Source: Clostridium sp.
GTDB taxonomy: Bacteria; Bacillota; Clostridia; Lachnospirales; Lachnospiraceae
Length of the DNA: 64,000 nucleotides
NCBI GenBank assembly: GCA_023664385.1
Contig: JAMPFU010000011.1
Coordinates: 1-64,000, forward strand
Direction: 5' to 3'
The notes under the pieces are model-generated. The model was not told where the DNA came from. It did not search any database and was given only the letters and a program-made list of their open reading frames with translations. The translations under genes were made by a program, and so were the position numbers. Positions 56,959 to 64,000 of the stretch are shown piece after piece. Positions within the stretch are counted from its first letter, which is position 1; each line of letters begins with the position of its first letter.

Positions 56959-57983
56959 AAATGTGTGGATTTTGTTCTGTCCATCAACTTTATTCCCATC
57001 ATTTCAAGGGCATGTAAATTGCTTGATATTCCATATTTGTCATGGCTTTGCGACTGCCCATGCTATTCCTTATATTCTAATACATTTGGAGATTCGAATA
57101 ATCATACATTTTTCTTTGACAAAATGCATGCGGAAAGATTTAAAATAATATATCCGCAAACGAATATATATTATCTTCCGGGGGCATGCGACCCTGTACG
57201 TTTCGCAAACAATGTCGTATCTGCTGAGGATTATGAAACATATGGCTGTGACGTTTCATTTGTGGGTTCGCTTTATTCTGAAAAAGGCACACATCAGAGA
57301 AACAGTGAGACTTTGCCGCCGTACCTCATGGGGTATGTTGACGGAATCATTCATGCCCAGTTAAACGTATATGGCTACAACTTTATGGAGGAGTCGCTGG
57401 ATGAGCAATTCATAGAGGAATTTAAAAAGCACATGGAGTGGCAGGTGCCGCCTGATTATTTGGATGATGCACGAAGTGTAATCGCAGACTATTATTTTGG
57501 GTACAGGAGTACAATGCTTGACCGTATTGCAACATTGGATGCGGTAAGCAGACAGTTTAACATGGATTTGTATACCACAAGTGACACGTCAATGCTGCCG
57601 CATATTAACAATCGTGGCATTGCAGACTCAAACACGATGCTTCCGAAAATATATAGGTGCAGTAAGGTGAATTTGGAGATTGCAAGCAAAACCTTCAAAT
57701 CAGGCATGACCTTACGGTTCTTTGAAATTATGTGTGCAGGGGGTTTTTGATAGCAAATTATCAGACGGAGATACCGGATTATTTTACGATTGACAAGGAT
57801 ATTGTTGTGTACGAAAGTATCCCTGACCTGAAAAGTAAGATAGATTATTACCTGACGTACGACGATGAACGGATGGAGATTGCAGCAAATGGACAAAAAA
57901 AGGTGCTTGAGCAGCATACATATGATGTCCGTGTCAGGCAGATGCTTGATATGGTTTTCAATGATTTTTACACAAAAGAGTGA
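56959..57983 (+). pseudogene. DUF3880 glycosyltransferase, 5'-truncated and frameshifted
   Basis: From VDFVLSINFIPIISRACKLL to FFEIMCAGGF (57747-57750 stop) the frame matches the intact minus-strand protein at 36325, residues about 57-310. The rest (FLIANYQTEIPDYFTIDKDI and on) continues in another frame to 57983. The shift lies at a GGGGG run (57739-57743); one more G restores it. The first 55 residues are lost where the sequence joins copy B. Confidence 0.82.
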
Positions 57984-58306
57984 AAACTATATTAGAGAGG
58001 ATATGGCGTAAGTTGTCATTGGAAGTTGGAAACAGTCAAAAGACCTGTTTATTAGTTTCTCGTTTTGATTTGTACCTTGAGAACTTAACATGAATTGGTT
58101 TTGATGTAGAAATAAGTGATACCGAACAGGTTTTGTTTTAAAAAATGTACTTGTTAATTGTTACGGATTGTGATATTATGTGATACACGCATATATCGGA
58201 AGATACATGTATTGCCACCCATACATGACATGCGGTTGTAAATAAGATTTCATTTTATTACCACCCATAAGATGAAGCACGTTGTCGATAATCGGAAGAA
58301 GGTGAG
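57984..58306. other. Intergenic region with promoter and CCACCCAT repeats
   Basis: This 320-base gap contains no gene. It holds the promoter at 58150 and two CCACCCAT copies (about 58218 and 58261). The rest is AT-rich and without recognised structure. Confidence 0.5.
58150..58178 (+). promoter_or_regulatory. Sigma-A promoter of heptad-repeat gene
   Basis: TTGTTA, 17 bases, TATTAT, with TGA before the -10 (extended). It leaves a leader of about 125 bases before 58307. Confidence 0.65.
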
Positions 58307-58846
58307 ATGATGACTGACAGTGAAAAGCTTGATTTGATTTTGACGGGAGTAATTGACTTAAATACAAGAATGTACAGGGTTGAGGAAGATTTAAAAGAAG
58401 TCAAGGAAGAGGTAAAGCTTTTAAAAGACAGAATGGATAATGTTGAGAGGGAGCTTAAAGAAGTCAAGGAAGAAGTAGCAATACTGAAGGAAGACTTAAA
58501 AGAAGTCAAGGAAGAAGTAGCAATACTGAAGGAAGACTTAAAAGAAGTCAAAGAAGAAGTAGCAATACTGAAGGAAGACTTAAAAGAGGTCAAGGAAGAA
58601 GTAGCAATACTGAAGGAAGACTTAAAAGAGGTCAAGGAAGAAGTCACAAAAACCAGCCTCATAATTGAAAATGAACTTCGTGTCAACATTCAAAGAATAG
58701 CAGAAGGACATCTTGATTTGTCAAGGAACATGCATGATGTTATTAGACCAAATAATGAGGTGGAGGTGCTTGTAGTAAGAGTCGGGGTTTTAGAAACAGA
58801 GGTAAACTATATAAAAAAGAATTTACATATGAATGTTGTAAAGTGA
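58307..58846 (+). CDS. Coiled-coil protein with 14-residue tandem repeats
   Basis: Residues 50-105 are four near-identical copies of LKEVKEEVAILKED plus a partial fifth (two heptads each), flanked by related heptads. The last 50 residues (EVLVVRVGVLETEVNYIKKN) form a second helix. No signal or membrane part. The repeat makes copy number and helix length easily variable. The gene begins at paired ATGs after GAAGGTGAG. Function unknown; similar short coiled-coil genes occur in Firmicutes. Confidence 0.7.
   Translation: MMTDSEKLDLILTGVIDLNTRMYRVEEDLKEVKEEVKLLKDRMDNVERELKEVKEEVAILKEDLKEVKEEVAILKEDLKEVKEEVAILKEDLKEVKEEVAILKEDLKEVKEEVTKTSLIIENELRVNIQRIAEGHLDLSRNMHDVIRPNNEVEVLVVRVGVLETEVNYIKKNLHMNVVK
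58454..58645 (+). repeat. 42-base tandem repeat inside coiled-coil gene
   Basis: Copies at 58454-58495, 58496-58537, 58538-58579 and 58580-58621, then a partial copy to about 58645, differ by only a few bases. Length 42 keeps the frame and two heptads, so copy-number change is tolerated. Confidence 0.85.
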
Positions 58847-58870
58847 TTTTCGGTTACTTATGTACTTAAA

Positions 58871-58937
58871 TTTGGGCTGTTATGCTAAAAACTGACCGTA
58901 GGTGTGCCATATGCGGTCGGTTCTTAGTGCGACAGCC
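58871..58937. repeat. Palindrome, GGCTGT family
   Basis: TTGGGCTGT...GCTAAAAACTGACCG pairs with CGGTCGGTTCTTAGTGCGACAGCCCAA over about 27 bases per arm. The arms share TTAG...GCGACAGCC with the palindrome at 13069. It lies after the coiled-coil gene and could also end transcription. Confidence 0.65.
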
Positions 58938-59015
58938 CAAACTCATTTCAATCTTTTCAAAACTTATTCCAGATTCATTTTTTTTGAGTTCCCACAAAAT
59001 AAAAGCGTGTTGAAT

Positions 59016-59023
59016 GATATAAT
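59016..59023 (+). promoter_or_regulatory. Candidate extended -10 before brnT remnant
   Basis: GATATAAT with TGA directly upstream, as at 3413; no clear -35. Confidence 0.35.
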
Positions 59024-59091
59024 ATAAAGTATATAAAAATCGAAATTCTATATGGATATATGTTTCAATCACAAGTACATATAAATAGTAC

Positions 59092-59241
59092 ATGAATGGG
59101 AGTTTGCTTCTTGGAATGAGTGAAACTGCGAATGTCTGTATGGTATGCCATTGCTATAGGAAATCTGATACAGTCATACGTATCAGATCAGCTAGAAAGG
59201 CAACTAAAAAGGAGGTAGAGTGGTATGTTAGAGGAATATGA
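59092..59241 (+). pseudogene. brnT: BrnT toxin, N-terminally truncated
   Basis: The 49-residue frame reads ...ANVCMVCHCYRKSDTVIRIR then SARKATKKEVEWY, the C-terminal signature of BrnT RNase toxins (RIISARKAT...). About half of the usual 90 residues, including the KHG motif, is missing. It overlaps the antitoxin start by 17 bases, the standard brnTA arrangement. Confidence 0.65.
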
Positions 59242-59440
59242 TATTGACAAACTGAACCCAAGACCAAATCTGTATGCGAAGGAGCTGACGAAACAGGTCG
59301 ATATAAAAATTTCACCTTCGGTCATTGAGTACTTCAAGTCACAGGCAGCTAAATTGGACATGCCTTATCAGACGCTTATTAATTTGCATTTGTTAGATTG
59401 TGCGAACAATAAAAGAGAATTGCTGATGACGTGGAAATAA
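59225..59440 (+). CDS. brnA: BrnA-type antitoxin
   Basis: The 71-residue product has KQVDIKISPSVIEYFKSQ and PYQTLINLHLLD, the ribbon-helix-helix region of BrnA/CopG antitoxins. An AAGGAGG precedes the ATG. It would neutralise BrnT and repress its own operon; here the toxin is truncated, leaving an orphan antitoxin. Confidence 0.72.
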   Translation: MLEEYDIDKLNPRPNLYAKELTKQVDIKISPSVIEYFKSQAAKLDMPYQTLINLHLLDCANNKRELLMTWK

Positions 59441-59616
59441 GAAAAGCGACAGAATTATAAGATAATAATTTTTTATTATAAAATAAAATTGCAAAATAGT
59501 AACAATAGTAACGAAAAGGCAAAACAATTCATAAAGAAGGTTTTACACTTTTGGTATTGATTGCTATAATAAATATTATACAAGTCAATCATTGCATTTG
59601 GAAAGTGGGTGATTAC

Positions 59617-59808
59617 ATGCCGAGTGGTATTGAGGTAATAAAACAAGCACTTGATGATTTTCAAAAAATACAAGAGTATATGGTATTAGCTAAAAAAGAA
59701 AATGCTGTTGAAACATATGCAAAGTTGAAAAAAGAATATTTAACATTAAAAGCATTGTTAAATGCATCAGGTGTCAATCTTACTGACATTGACGAAATCA
59801 AAGAATAA
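59617..59808 (+). CDS. Small helical protein, unknown
   Basis: The ATG at 59617 has AGTGGGTG 6 bases before it. The 63 residues are charged and predicted as two helices, ending NLTDIDEIKE. A perfect hairpin follows the stop. No family recognised. Confidence 0.5.
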   Translation: MPSGIEVIKQALDDFQKIQEYMVLAKKENAVETYAKLKKEYLTLKALLNASGVNLTDIDEIKE

Positions 59809-59819
59809 CAGTGATACAA

Positions 59820-59844
59820 CTAGCAGGATTAAAAATCCTGCTAG
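59820..59844 (+). terminator. Perfect hairpin after small gene
   Basis: CTAGCAGGATT and AATCCTGCTAG pair over 11 bases with a 3-base loop; the downstream sequence is only weakly T-rich. Confidence 0.6.
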
Positions 59845-59944
59845 GATTTACCCAAAGTGCCATTAAAGTTGTGGTAGCATAAAGAATACTGAATGCACTT
59901 TGTTCTGTAACATCTAAGTTTTAAGTAAAAGCTTGGCAGATGAA

Positions 59945-59992
59945 ACATATATACTATCAGCTGAGGATTACGAAACATATGGCTGTTTTTAT
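59945..59992 (+). pseudogene. Fragment of DUF3880 glycosyltransferase gene
   Basis: CAGCTGAGGATTACGAAACA and TATGGCTG repeat 57223-57250 of the broken transferase almost exactly, coding SAEDYETYGC. Only about 15 codons survive. Confidence 0.6.
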
Positions 59993-60012
59993 GGGGAGAA
60001 CATTATGTTTGT

Positions 60013-60777
60013 TTATTCTCTGACTATCATTGCCCCATAGGGCGGTTCATTGTAAAGGTTTTCATCCTGTTCTTTAATACTAAAAAGTCCAATAATCGGA
60101 GCTTTAAGGTGTGCTTCTACATTCAGATACTCTCCCTTGTTATTTGGATCAGCAACGAGCTGATTTTCTTCTGATAATTCTTCGATTTTCGCAAATTTTG
60201 GCCATTTTTCTCTGCATAGCGTGTAAAAATCTTTTTCCATCGTGTCTGTATATTCGTTTGCATACTTGAAGTTGTTAAAATAAATGAAATGAGGAATCCC
60301 ATATTTCGCAGAATTTCTGCATTCAAGTACAGCAGCATAGCGGCAGCTTTCGGCACTTTCAGGATTAACAATGATCCAATCAGCAGGAATGATAAGGTAG
60401 CCCTCCGCAAGTTTAACCTTTACCATAGCATTTTTTTCGGTGATTTCCCCTTCGAGAAATTCATATCTTCCTTTATTGATGAGATTTAGAATGTCAGCAT
60501 AAAAATCTCTATCCAACTTTAATGGTGCTTTGTAGAATGCATCTTCTGTCTGTTCTATCTGATTAGATAGTTTTTTGTATTCTGCCACACACGCTTTTTC
60601 AATGACTTTTCGTATGCTTGAGGGCATTCGGCAGAATGTAGACAAGATTTTATTGAGCATAGGGCCGTACTTCATGTTGTAATTGCTAGTAATTTCATCT
60701 AGGATTTGCTTGTTTTCCACTGCCAAATCAAACGTGAATTTGCAGGAATTATAGTCTTTTTTTCTTTTTCTCGGCAT
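60013..60777 (-). CDS. Hypothetical protein of accessory region
   Basis: The ATG at 60777 has AAGGAG 9 bases upstream. The first 60 residues (PRKRKKDYNSCKFT, then helices) resemble a small basic DNA-contact region; the rest is a mixed alpha/beta domain with KLAEGYLIIPADWIIV. I do not recognise the family. Its position among remnants suggests a mobile or defence origin. Confidence 0.55.
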   Translation of the reverse strand: MPRKRKKDYNSCKFTFDLAVENKQILDEITSNYNMKYGPMLNKILSTFCRMPSSIRKVIEKACVAEYKKLSNQIEQTEDAFYKAPLKLDRDFYADILNLINKGRYEFLEGEITEKNAMVKVKLAEGYLIIPADWIIVNPESAESCRYAAVLECRNSAKYGIPHFIYFNNFKYANEYTDTMEKDFYTLCREKWPKFAKIEELSEENQLVADPNNKGEYLNVEAHLKAPIIGLFSIKEQDENLYNEPPYGAMIVRE

Positions 60778-60940
60778 AGTAATCATCTCCTTTTTAAGAT
60801 ACCTACATTATATCTAAAAAAATAATACAAATCAATAATAAAATAATATTTTTTCAAATAAAATAACATAGATTTTGATATATCCTTATTATTTGTCGCT
60901 GTAATATGATTTTCTGCATTAATTCCATAAATGTTATTTA

Positions 60941-60959
60941 GGCTGTCACAACTTAAGAA
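60941..60959. repeat. Half-copy of GGCTGTC palindrome
   Basis: GGCTGTCACAACTTAAGAA equals one arm of the palindromes at 13069 and 58871; no matching second arm is present. Confidence 0.45.
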
Positions 60960-60989
60960 AATGATAAAATATTGTAGTGACATAAGTAT

Positions 60990-61375
60990 TCTTATGATAA
61001 GATTTAATGTGAATTTTGAAAGATATAAAACGGATATTTATGTTATAGACTCTAATTCCAAGCTGATGGCAAGTGAAATATCTACTTATCTGATGGGGCG
61101 ATATGTTTTATCCCTGTATTCACTTTATCCTTTGTGGAGTATATGGAATTTAAAAAGCAAACAGAACGCACGTCAAAAGAGATGTTAAATAGTACATTCG
61201 GATGGGTGGGTTTCCAGTTGTTGCGATAAGTGATTTTGACGAGAACACGACATATCAGATTGTCGAGGATGTCTATAATTATTTGGAATGATTAGAAAAG
61301 GCTATAAGGTTTATATCGGAAAGAACGAAACAAAAGAAATTGATTTTGTATTCAAATATGAAAATCTCGAATAAA
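60990..61375 (+). pseudogene. Decayed DUF4143/AAA_14 ATPase
   Basis: Three blocks of this common clostridial ATPase family occur in different frames: TDIYVIDSNSKLMASEISTY then LMGRYV (61030-61110), MGGFPVVAISDFDENTTYQI (61202 on), and RKGYKVYIGKNETKEIDFVF (61292-61374). The Walker A region is lost and frameshifts separate the blocks. The family is often mobile and its cellular role is uncertain. Confidence 0.72.
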
Positions 61376-61430
61376 TGGAGAATAAAGTTATTAATGAAAT
61401 ATTTTTGGTTCTATGTTATTATTTGAGTGG

Positions 61431-61436
61431 TATAAT
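61431..61436 (+). promoter_or_regulatory. -10 element before methyltransferase
   Basis: A perfect TATAAT about 85 bases before the ATG at 61522; the best upstream -35 (TTGGTT) is spaced too far (20). Confidence 0.35.
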
Positions 61437-61521
61437 GAAGAAAATCACGTGTAGTACAAATAGTATCTTTCGAATAGGATTTAACTATTGAGAAAAAGAC
61501 ATAGGTTCAAAGAGGTAATTT

Positions 61522-62937
61522 ATGAATGTGAAATGCCAAGTATTTACGCCTAATGATTATGTGAGAGAATTGTTAGATAGCGTAGGTTATACTGAAAGTT
61601 TGTATGGAAAAAGAATACTGGAGAATTCATGCGGCGATGGAAATATTCTGGTAAGTATTGTGGAAAGATATATTGAAGATTGCAGAATACAGGGATTGAC
61701 AGATACTGAGATTTGTAAAGGTATAACAAGAGATATTTATGGTATTGAAATCGATCCCGTACAGTACAAAAAGTGCATTCAAAATTTGGACAAATTAGCA
61801 GGAAATAAAAGAATTGGTAAAGTCAAATGGAATGTGATTAATGAGGATTATTTAAAGTGGAAATGCACAAAGAAGTTTCAATTTGTTGTTGGCAATCCAC
61901 CGTATATTACATATCAGGAATTGAGTGAAGAAGAGAGAGAGTTTGTAAAAAAAAATTTTGAAACTTGTGAAAAAGGGAAGTTTGATTATTGTTATGCATT
62001 TATAGAAAAAAGTGTGAAATATCTGGATAAGAAAGGGAAAATGTCATATTTAATTCCTAGCAGCATATTTAAAACTGTATTTGGTGAAAGGCTACGAGAA
62101 TTTGTTAAACCGTATATACGAGAGATACATGATTATACGAGGGATAAGATGTTTGATAATGCATTAGTAAAGTCGGCAATAATGGTACTTGATAAAACAA
62201 AGGGAAATAAAAATTTCTTATATTATGATATGGCCAATAAAGAAAGGATTAATATTCCGCTTACTAATTTATCAAAGAAATGGTTTTTTATAGAAAATAG
62301 TGAAATTGGAACAAGACGCTTTGGAGATTATTTTCAGGTGGCTCATGTAGTAGCAACATTATTGAATGATGCTTTTGTAATAAAAAAAGAAAATTATGAA
62401 GAAATGGATGACTTTTATCAATGCAATGGTAGAAATATTGAAAAGGCAATAGTAAGAGAAACAGCTACCCCGCGTTCGTTGCGATATAAGAAAGAGGAGA
62501 AGATTATTTTTCCGTATGATTATGTAAATGGTAAACTGATTAGGTATACGGAAAATCAATTTAAAATGTTATTCCCGGGAGCAGATGCTTACCTTAATGA
62601 TTTTAGAGAACAATTGGATAAGCGTGAAAGTGATAAGAGTGCGTTATGGTTTGAGTATGGACGTTCGCAGGCTTTAACAGGATTAAATAGAAGAAAGCTT
62701 CTTATATCAACAGTCATCACAGAAAAAGTAGCTGTGTATATTTTAAAAAAGAAGTGTATTCCTTATGCAGGAATGTATATTGTACCTAAATCTGGAAATA
62801 GAACATACAAACTTGAGGATGCAAAAGATATACTGGAAAGTGATGAATTTATGAGGTATGTAAAAACTGTTGGAATACATATCAGTGGAGCTTCGTTAAG
62901 AATAACATCGAAGGATATTGAAGAATTTAGGTTTTAA
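61522..62937 (+). CDS. N6-adenine DNA methyltransferase (Eco57I-like)
   Basis: The protein methylates adenine in DNA using SAM. ILENSCGDGNILVSIV (about residues 33-48) is the SAM motif and VVGNPPYITY (about 122-131) the catalytic NPPY. The C-terminal 250 residues would be the target-recognition part. An ATG behind AAAGAGG starts it. The next gene, 16 bases downstream, is a GHKL ATPase, an association known from MORC-like restriction systems. Confidence 0.85.
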   Translation: MNVKCQVFTPNDYVRELLDSVGYTESLYGKRILENSCGDGNILVSIVERYIEDCRIQGLTDTEICKGITRDIYGIEIDPVQYKKCIQNLDKLAGNKRIGKVKWNVINEDYLKWKCTKKFQFVVGNPPYITYQELSEEEREFVKKNFETCEKGKFDYCYAFIEKSVKYLDKKGKMSYLIPSSIFKTVFGERLREFVKPYIREIHDYTRDKMFDNALVKSAIMVLDKTKGNKNFLYYDMANKERINIPLTNLSKKWFFIENSEIGTRRFGDYFQVAHVVATLLNDAFVIKKENYEEMDDFYQCNGRNIEKAIVRETATPRSLRYKKEEKIIFPYDYVNGKLIRYTENQFKMLFPGADAYLNDFREQLDKRESDKSALWFEYGRSQALTGLNRRKLLISTVITEKVAVYILKKKCIPYAGMYIVPKSGNRTYKLEDAKDILESDEFMRYVKTVGIHISGASLRITSKDIEEFRF

Positions 62938-62953
62938 TTAAGGAGAAAAGCAT

Positions 62954-63256
62954 ATGCAATCTATGGTATTCCAAGTAAGTGCAAAAACAGCAAGGCTTAT
63001 TGGTAGAGAGAATATTTCTGATGTAGACGGTGCTATAGTTGAATTGGTAAAAAATGGATACGATGCAGATGCAGAGTGTGTTTATGTAAAGTACATAAAT
63101 CCATATAATGAAGTACCAAAATCTTTAACCCGTTCGGAAGTAAATAGATATTTTAAAGAGAATATGAATCTTATTTTAGATATTCTTTTATTTATATCAA
63201 TATTAGAAAAATCAGAATCACGAAACACCTTATTTGTCAATATGTCTCGCTGTTGA
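62954..63256 (+). pseudogene. Truncated GHKL (Hsp90/MORC-like) ATPase
   Basis: The first 70 residues (FQVSAKTARLIGRENISDVD, then GAIVELVKNGYDADA) contain the N-box with the metal-binding Asn of GHKL ATPases. After about residue 72, near 63170, the frame runs into antisense SIR2 sequence and stops. The start has AAGGAGAAA. The complete protein would have been several hundred residues longer. Confidence 0.8.
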
Positions 63257-63606
63257 TAATTTAGTTCTATTACATTATCGAAATTTGTTGTCCAAACATT
63301 GGAAAATCCTATTTGTATTAATTCTTCTATTAATGGGCTTTTATAATTATTTCGATTTATACGTTCGTTTATTCTTTTCCTAAGCTCTGCTAGACCAAAA
63401 TTATTTGCATAGTATTGTGCTAATCGATAATAATCTGTTGCCTCATCTATCGGTGTTCCGAGTTCACCAGCAATAGGTGTAAACAAATCTGCCCATGTTG
63501 GGTAACCTGCATCACATGATCCACCAGCTCCTAAAAAAAGAGAAATTCGTTCATCTAAAGCATGTTGGGAAAATTGTTTTAAAAAATGTTCCTTTTCTAT
63601 AGGCAT
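63082..63606 (-). pseudogene. Truncated SIR2-family gene
   Basis: The ATG at 63606 lies 9 bases after AAGGAG. ISLFLGAGGSCDAGYPTWAD and NVWTTNFDNVIELNY are the NAD-binding and catalytic-region motifs of defence-type SIR2 proteins. Recognisable homology ends at about 63170 (KRISKI), where the expected HGD-type block should begin; the rest is antisense of the GHKL gene. Only about 145 true residues remain. Confidence 0.78.
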
Positions 63607-63858
63607 ACTAGTATTCTCCTTTGTCAAAATAATATACTGTATTCAAACGATAATCACCTATTATCCCTCCCTTTTCCCCACAAAAAACTGCGGTGCATCA
63701 TGCCCCTCCCGTCCTCTCAAGTATGAAACTCCCTCATCAGATGTTTATTCTTCAAAATTAAAAATCCATAATCTAACTTCCCGTTGATAAAAGAACCATG
63801 AAATGATAAAATAATACCATATTACGTATATTTAAGATAACAAAGAAGACATTGTGGA

Positions 63859-64000
63859 ATGTTTGACTTGAATCGGTTTGTTGCTGAAAATATCATTAAA
63901 CGTGAGACGAGCTTATTCGAAGCGGATATTCCGGCAAATAAAGTGAGCTTTCAAAAAATAGAGGGTAAGTGTCTGACACATTGGGAGATTTGTTTATCGA
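63859..64000 (+). CDS. Possible N-terminus of nucleotide-sugar 4,6-dehydratase, cut by window
   Basis: The 47 visible codons begin MFDLNRFVAENIIKRETSLF and continue EADIPANKVSFQKIEGK, resembling the N-terminal extension of clostridial UDP-HexNAc 4,6-dehydratases just before their VLVIGGAGSIG motif. The codons after EGK do not match that motif, so the gene may be frameshifted or truncated, or the resemblance is chance. No good ribosome site. Confidence 0.35.
   Translation, partial: MFDLNRFVAENIIKRETSLFEADIPANKVSFQKIEGKCLTHWEICLS

Noticed and set aside
58454..58645. CRISPR-like array
   Set aside because: Units are contiguous 42-base copies without spacers and lie in frame within a coding gene.
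58258..58689. Ser/Thr-rich repeat protein on the minus strand
   Set aside because: It is the antisense of the 42-base coiled-coil repeat; no ribosome site and biased composition explained by the sense gene.
1..64000. rRNA, tRNA or riboswitch genes
   Set aside because: No conserved tRNA cloverleaf, rRNA core or riboswitch motif was recognised by eye on either strand; a covariance-model scan would be decisive.

Overview
The window looks like a chromosomal segment of a motile, low-to-moderate GC Gram-positive bacterium of the Clostridia, most likely a Lachnospiraceae member (Roseburia/Lachnospira/Butyrivibrio type). I base this on gene order and protein style, not on a search. The order comF-yvyF-flgM-flgN-flgK-flgK-flgL-fliW-csrA-flaG-fliD-fliS-flagellin is the Firmicutes late-flagellar arrangement. 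mbl followed by two basal-body rod genes matches the Bacillus mbl-flhO-flhP block. Strong GGAGG ribosome binding sites are used throughout.

Layout. (1) 1-3.3 kb: small unknown genes and debris, including a glmS remnant, an Rpn-type PD-(D/E)XK nuclease gene, a broken nucleotidyltransferase and a lipoprotein. (2) 3.4-9.5 kb: a DivIVA-like coiled-coil protein with a cysteine every 11 residues, a PAS/GAF protein, then mbl, two rod genes and a FlgJ-type rod protein behind a sigma-28-like promoter. (3) 9.5-13 kb: recD2 helicase, comF and yvyF. (4) 13.2-24.8 kb: late flagellar genes ending in a monocistronic flagellin gene with a sigma-28 promoter, a structured leader carrying a CsrA-type hairpin, and a terminator. 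(5) 24.8-36.3 kb: a flagellin-glycosylation operon with two Maf transferases, a PtmE-like guanylyltransferase, CMP-sugar synthetase, NeuD-like acyltransferase, NeuB/LegI synthase, a PseA/WbpG-type amidotransferase and a large glycosyltransferase. This is most of a (GDP-route) legionaminic-acid-type nonulosonate pathway. (6) 36.3-58 kb: a mosaic of decoration genes on both strands: DUF3880 and GT2 glycosyltransferases, three FkbM methyltransferase copies (one frameshifted), a sulfatase/phosphotransferase-like protein with a TagD-like cytidylyltransferase, NeuC/LegG, a three-module GT4 / F420-hydrogenase-beta-like / pyruvyltransferase fusion, and repeats and gene fragments left by recombination. 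(7) 58-64 kb: an AT-rich accessory tail with a heptad-repeat protein, a BrnT-remnant/BrnA pair, a decayed DUF4143 ATPase, an Eco57I-like N6-adenine methyltransferase next to a truncated GHKL ATPase, and a truncated SIR2 gene. The last bases may open a nucleotide-sugar 4,6-dehydratase.

How the parts fit together (inference). Sigma-28/FlgM sets the timing of late genes. FliW and CsrA, with the flagellin leader hairpin, would couple flagellin translation to export. FliS and the FlgN/FliT-like chaperones deliver subunits. The nonulosonate enzymes make a CMP-activated sugar that the Maf proteins transfer to flagellin, and the downstream mosaic would elaborate it by methyl, acyl, amidine, pyruvyl and possibly phospho-substituents. 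LegB and LegC are not in the window. Region 6 shows tandem duplication, poly-G frameshifts, duplicated leaders and transplanted coding segments, as expected for a locus diversifying its surface glycan.

No rRNA, tRNA, CRISPR array, complete insertion sequence or replication origin was seen.
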